A stretch of DNA of 64,000 nucleotides, taken from assembly GCA_965644295.1 (NCBI GenBank), contig CBFFRP010000365.1, positions 124,001 through 188,000 of the forward strand, in the 5' to 3' direction. Both the position numbers and the translations under genes were made by a program. Shown here in pieces: positions 55,565 through 64,000 of the stretch. The notes beneath the pieces are model-generated. The model searched no databases, had not been told where the DNA came from, and saw nothing but the letters and a program-made list of their open reading frames with translations. How positions within the stretch are numbered: the first letter of the stretch is position 1; each line of letters starts with the position of its first letter. Source of the DNA: Paraphysomonas bandaiensis. Taxonomy: Eukaryota > Chrysophyceae.

Positions 55565-58500
55565 TCATTTTCGCTTTTTCGTTTTGATGTCACTATAGAT
55601 ATGTGGGTTTGAAGAACTCGCTCGAAGAAAACTAACACATGTCTTTACGCTGACATTATCATGTTGCCCCCGAAAAACATCACGCGGAAGGCCAAAGTCT
55701 CGTTCTTTTGTTTTCTCCAAACTAAAGTGTTGGAAAAGAAATTAGAATTCAATTTCATATTGAAAAAACTAACCTATTCATAATTTCTTCAAAACGCTTC
55801 TTTTTCCTTCGCAATTTGTCTTTCTTACTATTTTCTGTTGAATTTTGTGGGGAAATTTTATTATTTTCCCCACTCTTACGTGGTGGTGGTTCCTCTAAAA
55901 TAACTGGTGCAGTACTATTCTGTCGCGATACTGATCCGCTATGCTTGGACCTCCCTTTGCTCTCACTGTAACTGCTCGATTGTGCTTCGGCAAACATCAT
56001 TTTTCTAGCAGTTAATAACGCTGACATCGATGATGTTCTCTCCAATGTGTGTGAGGCATCGGCGCCACCGCCATCACTATCTCCTTGAGGATGAGGAGCT
56101 GTAGTAGGTCTATCATCGATTCCCATTAGGGATTTAGATTTCCGTTTGAGATCTCTAATTGATTCCATCTTCAAATTTGGGGCACTGCCTGGGCGTGACA
56201 TAGTACGAGGAATACTATTCTTTCTGGGGACTTCGGTGACGAACACTGTTTGGGATTCCTGTCGCTCACGCAGACCAACCTCAAGATTGGATTGTTGGCT
56301 CTGGAGAGAATGAAGAGGAGGTTTATCCATGGGTTTCTTCGAAACTGACTTTTTATAGGTCACAGTAACTGGATGGTAAGAGTTTCGAAGTTTCTTCATT
56401 CCATCATTATCAATTCTTCTGAAAGACCGTTTCCATGCAAACACATACTCCATTTTCTCTCGTAAAAATCTTTGAATAACTCTCGCAGCTACTTCTTTCT
56501 TGTCATGAGATCTAGCACATACGGCATCAAAAATAAGAAAAAATATATACTGTATTCCTTACATTTCTTGATACTTAACCATCGATGACGGTAAATGCTC
56601 CCATGACTTTGTGTTCATCAGAATACAATTGGCAACATCCCAATATGCCTCTTCAGCCTCCAAGAGCGAATTCGAGCCGGAGTTCGCAGCATTTCCCTTA
56701 TCAGTTTCATCCGCAATAAAAGAACCCTGCTGCTTCGCCATGTTGGCCCTGATCTCTTCCGCTGATTATACACACTAAATTAAGCAATAAATACATCATG
56801 TATTACAGTACCGATTGCCACTGCGTCCGCTTTGGCATTCTTGTAAACTATGGAATCAGAACCGTACAAGTTACGCAAAAAAGTGACGTCTGGACCATCT
56901 GCCCGGAAATTTCGGAGCATTTGTTTGTCAAACTTGGCAAGTAAATGAAGTTGCTTGGACTCTTGACTTTGAAGCTGAGGTAAGTGTCGTGCCACAACTT
57001 CTTCGGATCGTAGATGTGTTGGTAGACTTCTGCTTAAAGATACACTGAGCACACTCTCCTGCTTTCATATATGACATATATAGAAATAAATTCATACACA
57101 GTCAACCTTTTTTCGTCGATCTTGTGACGATAACTTAATTTGATCTTTCGCCTGCTCCAACAGATATTCCCTGAAACGAGCATCCGGATTGTCGTCGCTA
57201 AAGAACCATATTAGGCATTTAAAAGTGATATTCTACTAACATACCTCGGCAGCGTTACTAAGTGCAATTTCCATTTGCACTCGTCCGTCGGATGAAAAAA
57301 ATCTGCACTATTCGAATTAGACTTTTCTGCATCTTCGAAGGAATTATATTTCTCCATAAACGCATCATAAGGAGTGTGCGAAGCCAGAAAGCACCACTCC
57401 TGCTCCAGCATTATATGATCCTGATGCAACACCTGTAGAAATAATTACATGGCGATTATATTATCCACGTTTCTTGCCTGTTCCCCAAGCATCCCAGTCG
57501 GGTCTTGTCTATTTAGTACAATCCACCTTCCATATTGTTGGGCTTTGAAAAAGTTTTCCCGTCTGCAATTTATTAGTGCTGGGTGAATTTTGCGAATACC
57601 ATCTGATGATATAGCCTTGCCACCATACTGCGCGCCGAGCACTTCATGCGCTCCAGCCTACTTAAATATCAAAGATATATGCGTAACGACTGCCTATTAT
57701 CAATACCTGAAGCCAAACTGCATCGCCATATCTTACAATTCCATGATCACTTAGATCATCGCAGTTCCAAACAACGAATCTCGCGGACGGTAATATCTTG
57801 TGAGCCGACGCTTTTATATCAGATGCATGATTAAAAGACAAGAATCCACCATGGCGACTCTGATTTCTAAACTTAAAAAATACATGAAAGCAATTAAGAC
57901 GCACCTGAAATGCGATTGTAGCACCAAAGTATACAGCCGTTCCAGGAGCATAATTAAGAACCTCTTGTAGGTCCAGCTTTTTCATATTCTTCAAGTTATG
58001 CCGAATTTTGGAAGCTACACATTAATGATTAATCCTTGTGCACATAGAATTAAGGACTTCAACTTACTTTTAGCGGACTTATCAAGTTTATCGGCTGGAG
58101 TGGAGATATGCATATTCTTTTGTAAAATATTACTCATATCCTTAGCGTTAGAATCCTTGATAGCAGGCGTCCGACTTGCGCCCCTGGAGTTTTTTTGAGA
58201 AGCCAAGCTCCTTCTGTAGTCACTAGCGTATCTAGATTTCATTGATCTAATCTTATCTGCAATAGACAGAACATACGGATCTGCCCGGTTCGACCCATAG
58301 TGTGGGGAAGCCGGTTCCGCCATGCTCTGGAAATCGATATAGTTTCTCATTCCACCTCTTCTTCGTTTGAGAAGTTCATTTTTTTCCAAACGTTTTTCTT
58401 TCTCCCTTTGAAGTCGTCTGGCCTCATCTTCACGATATTTTTGAATTCTATCGGCATCTAAGTCGACGACTACTCGGCCAAAACTGGCATATTTGACAGC

Positions 58501-58695
58501 CCTCTGTGATTTATGAATTTCAACAAGTAGAGACGATTTAGAAGTAGGGTTTTTATTCTTCTTATTGTTATCCCATTTACGACGATTTGCAATCATTCGT
58601 TTGAATGCAATAATAGCAATAAACAGTCGAACAATAAAAGGATGATTCCTTTCTGTTTTTTGGTTTGTGGCTATCCCGATCCTCTTCTGCAGCAT
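55565..58695 (-). CDS. 900-residue protein with IQ motif and beta-trefoil-like region
   Basis: Ten exons give 900 residues: 58695-58068, 58014-57905, 57871-57707, 57657-57478, 57432-57245, 57197-57107, 57058-56812, 56761-56563, 56511-55774, 55721-55565. All joins keep frame; the intron after 57478 is probably GC-AG. I cannot name the family. The N-terminus is basic and helical (REDEARRLQREKEKRLEKNE). The middle, about residues 215-440, has repeated beta-type stretches with Trp and Gly (SRHGGFLSFNH, RFVVWNCDDLSDHGIVRYGD, GRWIVLNRQDP, QEWCFLASHTPYDAFM) reminiscent of MIR/beta-trefoil folds. Near residue 610 EVAARVIQRFLREKMEYVFAW resembles a calmodulin-binding IQ motif. The C-terminal 250 residues are Ser/Lys-rich and disordered. 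A ciliary or cytoskeletal role is possible but unproven. The first Met is not certain. Confidence 0.75.
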
Positions 58696-59506
58696 ATTGA
58701 TATGATATCAGGCCACTTCAAGATTGATCTGACTATAATTCAAACACACAAATGTTTATATTCTATGTATGTATGTATGTCTGTGGAAGTGTCATTGATT
58801 CAGGTGTGTTATATATGGGGGACTATAGCTATATCACACACTGAAAGAGCTCAGTCATTAACAGGTTCCTCAAGAACTCCGTTACAATTCAGTGCCTTAC
58901 AATACTATCTAAAGAGTTGTTTGTGTCATTGAATAACAAGGGTGTGTTATTTCATATAACAGAGTGGAGAAAAGTGGAATCGATCCCCTCTCTGCATATA
59001 TATATATATAAGCTCTACCGTAACTGTACATACATACATATATACACATACATACGCCTGAAATTCATATATACAGAAGATGTAACAGTTAAATTTATAG
59101 TGCTGAACTGCCGCTGGTACTGTCGTCAATCTTCTAACACCTATAAAATCGCGGTTTTTAGACCTATATCTCGATATGCAGAAAAAAACTACTCAGGAGT
59201 ACAATAGATATGGCCGAATAATTGATGGTTTTTTCTAAAAAAGGCATGTTTTAGATTTATTGTACACCAGAATATTGGCAGTATATCCTACAGCAGCACT
59301 TTGTATGTGTGGTGTATCACTCCATGATGATCTCGCAATATACACACATGTATCATCACATCAGCACTGGATCATCATATAAATCCAGATCTAAATTCAA
59401 TTCCCGCAGTCAATGCCTATATATTCTATACTCTAAACTAGCATATGGCTTCGTTCATTAGACTTAACCCACCTATCACTATCTAACACACAGAGTCCTA
59501 TCAGAT
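58696..59506. promoter_or_regulatory. Divergent promoter region
   Basis: About 810 bp between the IQ-motif gene and the PH-domain gene. CCTACAGCAGCACT at 59287-59300 is a variant of the recurring upstream motif, about 210 bp before the PH gene start. Short CATA/TATA microsatellites occur near 59000-59055. Open frames here overlap the microsatellites and lack support. Confidence 0.45.
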
Positions 59507-61535
59507 ATGGTAATATACGCTATCATCAGCATATAAGACAACTGATTGATGTATTCATTGATTAGGGGAGTGCAGAATCAACAATAGATGAGGAGCGTAT
59601 GAAGGAAATAACTGATGAAGCATGTGAGCTGTTTCTATCGAAGATCACTGTATGCTTTGAAGACGCGCTATTCGAAAAGTTTGAAAGACTTTATAATAAC
59701 AAAACAGATAAAGTTTCCTATCAACTCCAGTCACCTCCTAAGCTAGAGTTTTCTTTGAAATGTGGTTTCTTGTTGAAGCGAGGGGGGCAGGTAGGAAACC
59801 CAATTGTGTTATCGTTGAAGTGATATTCATACAACTTTGAAGGTGAAAAATTGGAAGAGGCGACATTTCGAGGCATTAAATGAATCTGAAAATTATAATA
59901 TTGCTTATTACAAACAGTACAAAGGAAAAATGGTGCGTAAAGGAGTTATTAATTGCAACGGGTATGTGATGTATTTACCGTTGCTTGTATACATGGTTTG
60001 ATGGTATGCAGTTATCGCGTTGAAATGTTCTTGGAAGAAGAGGAAGAGGTGTTCGGCCAATTTGGCTTTAAACTGGTTCCTTATGATGAGCGGCGTCGAT
60101 GTTGGTGGTTTCGAGCTGAGGATGAAGATGATAAGAAAGAGTGGGAAGAGGTGTATAAAGTAAAGCTATATCATTCGATTATGTCCTTATGCTTTCGATT
60201 TTAGATATTTAGCAACGCATGCAGGAAATCTCAGCCATCCAGGCACCACATCCCACTCATAGAAACTGCATTTGACCGAGCGTTTCACTCCGTGCGATAT
60301 TCGTATGGCTATTTTAACCCTATTGAGGTGTGCGGTACGGAAGAAGAGATGTTATTCGACTTCATAGGTGGAGAAATTCTACACAGAGAGCTTCTGCATG
60401 ATGCATTCAGCAGCATTCCTTCGAGACCTGACAAAGCCTCCCAAGTCCAAGAAATTAAACATATCGCAAATAAGATTGTGGGAAAAGCTGTTAAAGCTAC
60501 TTGGAAGAGTGCGCTTGAAGGCTTGATGCCACTTATTCCACCAGCATTTCTTCCTCAAGGAGGCAAGCAAACCCAATCAGAGTCGACCTCCACATGCAGC
60601 AGTGATGAGCATGATATATCTGAGTTTCTCAAACAACAGTATGGGGAAGTATACTTCAATAAATTTGTCAATACGATTCAGGTTCAAGCAGAAATTCAGT
60701 CGAAGGTGTGTGCTGCTGCTGCTTCTGTTGTAGATCCTGTTATCCTGGATGCGGCACAAACAACCTGTGTGCCTTTGTTGGAGGCCATCACAGACTCTGT
60801 GGCTCAAGCATACGCTGAAGCTGTGGAGGGTTTTGCTTCTGACGTACAGCACACAGTACTGGTAAGTGCAAAATTATCGAGAGAGACGGGTTCGGGTGAA
60901 CACGCTGAGGCTCTGGCGAACGCCCATCGCAGGGTGAATGTGGGGTATAATTCAGGACCGTTGAAGGAGTCCCGGATGACGTTATGGGCGATGTATACAA
61001 ACAATCTAAACCAACCCGATGTACAGCAGTGTTTTTCTAATGGAGCTCTTAATGCGTATGATATTTATTCCCGTATATCAGACAACATTGCAGCACTCAC
61101 ACATAGTGCAATATACACTTACGGAAAACTCACTATCGAAGGCGACATGGATCCAGAGTCTGCACTCTCCAGTTGCAAGGACATGGCCTCTGCTGATTCT
61201 AAACTTAGACAGCAAGAAGTTTTGGTGGACATTTTGAATCGGTTCGTGTAGTATATTTCGTTGATGTGTGTTAATTATTATTGTGTATCAGATTGGTAGA
61301 CCCAGTGGTCCAAGAGATGATAGTCATACCTTGCTGCGACGTGATACAGCAAATGCAAATCCTAGTCCCACCTCATATGAGGGATGACTTTAGTATACAG
61401 TCATGCGGCGATCGTCTAATTGCGGACATGGTCGACAGAGTATTGGCCTCTTTAGTTAAGCAGTTTCTTTCGAAGTCATATTCTACCAGTCATGAAATAT
61501 CAAGTTATTCTCCTGTTGAAGTTACTGTTGTATGA
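59507..61535 (+). CDS. PH-domain protein, family unknown
   Basis: Six exons, 59507-59509, 59566-59790, 59843-59961, 60012-60150, 60205-61241 and 61292-61535, give 588 residues. Exon 1 is the ATG alone, directly followed by GTAATA; the next exon starts in phase with GSAESTIDEERMKE. Residues about 57-165 form a pleckstrin-homology domain: SLKCGFLLKRGGQVKNWKRR, HFEALNESENYNIAYYKQYK, and the closing helix with Trp in DDKKEWEEIF. PH domains bind phosphoinositides or proteins at membranes. The remaining 420 residues are helical (GKAVKATWKSALEGLMPLIP, CGDRLIADMVDRVLASLVKQ) and I do not recognise them; a distant resemblance to Niban-type PH proteins is possible. No enzyme motif seen. Confidence 0.8.
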
Positions 61536-62248
61536 TTATGTAAATATAATAGGCATTAGTATATATTTGTTTTACAATAATGGGGAAGGCGCTTTGGGAA
61601 CAGTAGCGTCGTGTTGGAAATATTCCTTCCTTACATCGAAAGGTATTTAGGAGTGAGGAACTAATTAATCTGCTCTTCTAATCAGCAGCATCAAGGGTTG
61701 TATACGACATCCTTTCTTCTTACATTTCCGCACAAGCATATAACAACAACGTACTGTAGAGCTGTAAAGTAAATGAAAAATGAACTGTATTTGGCGCAGA
61801 TATACGTAATATACTGTTATTCGTTGTCAGTATGTAAAATCCATGCAGCATAAATTTATTATTGTGACGACTTGCTGTATTAATGGTATGTATGGATCTG
61901 ACTACTGTAGTAATTGCTATAAGCTTATTGTGTACACGACGAATGTCAAAACGAAATGCTTAGCATGTCTACCACAAGTACAACTAAGCGAAACATGTCA
62001 CCAGTTCTCTCATGAAAATACCGTACACAGAGAGTTGTCATTCATCGTATTCAATACCGAACGCTGATATATCGATCAACATTTTCTGAACTATTTTTGT
62101 TAACATTGTCAAGCTTGCCACAAGACAACAATAGTGTGTAATGCAGTCGAGCAATATAAACGCAAAAGAGATTATTTCGAATTGTACAGTTTATTACCAG
62201 CACAGCATTTGGCACGCACACTGCTCTGACAAGATCCAATTGCTAGAT
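61536..62248. other. Convergent 3' intergenic region
   Basis: Between the 3' ends of the PH-domain gene and eS28. The Cys-rich short frame 61843-62067 has no supporting exon structure or family signal. Confidence 0.5.
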
Positions 62249-62553
62249 TTATCTGAGACGGCGTGCTTCACGCTCCCATTCCATCAAGGACAAAATGTCA
62301 CCCTATATAGCTGGTTGTTACCACTGCTTTAATTAATACAACACAACTATACCTCTCTAACAGGTCCTTTGACATTTCTAATGATAGAACGGTTGGGGTC
62401 ATCAAGAAATTCAACTCTGACCTGAATGACATTTCCGGTGTTACCGGTTCTGCCAATAACGCGGTTAACCTTTGCAAGCTTTACAGGCTGATCCTATACA
62501 ATGCATCAACATGAGATATTATACAATAAAATGAAAATATTATAACTAACCAT
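62249..62553 (-). CDS. RPS28: Small-subunit ribosomal protein eS28 (RPS28)
   Basis: Three exons, 62553-62551 (only the ATG), 62493-62353 and 62302-62249, give 65 residues. Too small and too split to stand out as an open frame. Exon 2 reads [20 protein letters not shown], then [20 protein letters not shown] and VKGPVRE; exon 3 reads [17 protein letters not shown], the universal eS28 ending. It is a component of the 40S subunit near the mRNA exit channel. Both introns are GT-AG, about 50-57 bp, and keep frame. The first donor directly follows the start codon. Confidence 0.95.
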
Positions 62554-63176
62554 TTTACTACACGCTGCCAATGTGCACGGTAAATTATTATAACTTGATT
62601 GGGTTGGTATTATATGCCTCTATATTGCATAGATCTTGAGGTGGTGGTGTCAATAGCATGATGCATAGTTTGAGGTCAGTGGATGGCGGTTATGATGAAA
62701 AATCTTGAATCGTCAGTATTCAGTTTTTGTTGATTATGTGTTGGTAGTGTACGTTTGGTGAACCGTATACGGGCAGATATATCCGTTGATGAGGAGAATT
62801 ATCTACGAAAATATGACTATGAACACCTTGAGGTGTCTGTACTCTGGTATTATACCATCTACATACGGACCATGTGCTGTGAAATCGTGTGTATGGTGTC
62901 ACCCCATACTGCAGTATACTGTATACTGTATAGATACCTACATAAACCACCATACCTAACATACACACACACCTCTGTACGTATCATACACACACATACA
63001 TATATATATAACATCTATTCAACAATCTCAATACTCTTACCTCATTTCTTCGATATTCAACTTCACTTCTTCATCTCCCTATCATTCCCATGTATCCATC
63101 TCTCTTAACCACCCCTTTAACCCATCTCATAATGCCATAAGACACATACACGCATCCCCTCTATAAACAAACACAC
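62554..63176. promoter_or_regulatory. Divergent promoter, eS28 and exchanger
   Basis: Holds ATACTGCAGTATACTGTATA starting at about 62906, a relative of the recurring motif with CTGCAG in place of CTGCTG, about 270 bp before the exchanger start. Pyrimidine-rich DNA (63020-63120) precedes the start. Confidence 0.4.
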
Positions 63177-64000
63177 ATGACACACTGTGATAGTCAAGAC
63201 ATTGATCTAGGTCCATTAGGGATAAACTACATTGATATTTTCTATTGTCAATTACAAGGATATGAATCTGTTAGTGTTCTCTTCTTCATATGCTGGACGA
63301 TGTATTTGATTTATATGTGTAAGTCTCTCTCTGTATATATACATACATATCATGTATAACTATATGTATACGTGTATATATGACTATATGGGGATAACTC
63401 TTATCATTTATTTTTAGTGGGAGACACCGCAGACACTTATTTTTCACCTACTTTGGGGTCTATTTGCGAAAAGGTTTATTTGTTGTGTACTATAATGACA
63501 TTCATAATTATTACATGTAGATGAAAATTCCGTACCAGGTTGCAGGTGTGACTTTTCTCGCCATGGGAAACGGATCTCCCGATGTATTTGCATCAATAAC
63601 TTCGTTTACAGGTTTTTGAATAAAGTGTACTTTAAGTAGTAACAAAATATGTAGGAGGACAGGATGTACTGATTGGAGTTGGTGCTTTACTCGGGGCCAG
63701 TATGTTCGTAGCAACCATCGTTGTTGGGGTTGTATCCATTATTTCGCCGTGCAAGATAGATCCGTTTGTGTTTGGCCGTGATATTAGCTTCCATGTACTG
63801 GCCGTTACTGCTGTCACGTATTGTGCCATAGCTGTGGAAGTTACTTTGTATTCGGCCTTGGGTTTCTTTGTCTTGTATGCCGTGTATGTGACTGTAGTTA
63901 TCGTGGGGTGGTGGTATAGTGCTAGAAAATCCCCAAGTACGAGCTCGATTCCTGTTGTCGCCGGAGTACAAGCTGCCTATTGGCATGCGTCCTCCAAGTC
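63177..64000 (+). CDS. NCLX-type mitochondrial Na+/Ca2+ exchanger (partial, runs off window)
   Basis: Exons 63177-63318, 63418-63473, 63521-63611 and 63656 to the window end; 207 residues are visible and the last exon is still open at 64000. The start has the Cys-rich NCLX-like CDSQDIDLGPLGINYIDIFY, then a membrane helix (SVLFFICWTMYLIYML), GDTADTYFSPTLGSICEK, and the ion-binding alpha-1 repeat VAGVTFLAMGNGSPDVFASI with GNGSPD, then GGQDVLIGVGALLGASMFVA. These match the Ca2+/cation antiporter superfamily, SLC8B1/NCKX6 branch, which moves Ca2+ out of mitochondria in animals; related proteins in plants and protists sit in other membranes. The second alpha repeat lies outside the window. Confidence 0.9.

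Noticed and set aside
1-64000. CRISPR arrays, operons and Shine-Dalgarno sites
   Set aside because: The DNA is eukaryotic; the only regular arrays are micro- and minisatellites without spacers.

Overview
This is nuclear DNA from a eukaryote. Genes are spread over both strands and most are cut by short introns (about 40-150 bp, nearly all GT-AG, two probable GC-AG), with TAA, TAG and TGA all used as stops. A CFAP61 gene implies a cell with motile cilia or flagella. The TKL kinase at 16.3-17.3 kb resembles, from memory, the kinases expanded in stramenopiles, but the window alone does not fix the lineage. I read it as an AT-rich flagellated protist with small introns. Spliced models were built by hand; for every multi-exon gene listed as complete, the exon lengths add up to an uninterrupted frame.

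Layout. 0.3-1.2 kb: ribosomal protein eL6. 1.2-6.7 kb: gene-poor, with decayed dispersed repeats. 6.7-9.4 kb: lineage-specific genes, including a 297-residue protein with a hydrophobic hairpin and a CaaX end, and a Cys/Ser/Tyr repeat ORF. 9.8-14.7 kb: a DUF985 cupin gene and a convergent pseudo-metallophosphoesterase/dual-specificity phosphatase fusion, overlapped by an apparently perfect 2,115-bp tandem duplication that leaves one full and one 5'-truncated copy of each. 15-26 kb: Mpo1/DUF962 protein, TKL kinase, coiled-coil protein, TRIM-like RBCC protein, LZIC, and proline dehydrogenase with EF-hands. 26.2-28.1 kb: second repeat island. 28-45 kb: NEMF/Rqc2, secreted carboxylesterase, acylcarnitine-type mitochondrial carrier, ORC6 with a long repeat-bearing insertion, and the GATOR1 subunit NPRL2. 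45-50 kb: CFAP61. 50-51.6 kb: third repeat island with a hAT-type MITE. 51.7-64 kb: a USP8-dimerisation-domain protein with a putative OTU-like protease end, a GT18 (MGAT5-like) glycosyltransferase, a 900-residue IQ-motif protein, a PH-domain protein, eS28, and the start of an NCLX-type Na+/Ca2+ exchanger that runs off the window.

The genes are mostly housekeeping and do not form an operon-like pathway. Shared regulation is suggested by a short near-palindromic motif, ACAGCAGTA / TACTGCTGT, often flanked by TATA or TACAT, found 50-400 bp upstream of at least ten genes and apparently absent from coding DNA. The strongest novelty candidates are the USP8-dimer/OTU-like protein, the dead-metallophosphoesterase/phosphatase fusion, the recurrent promoter motif, the ORC6 repeat expansion and the tandem duplication.
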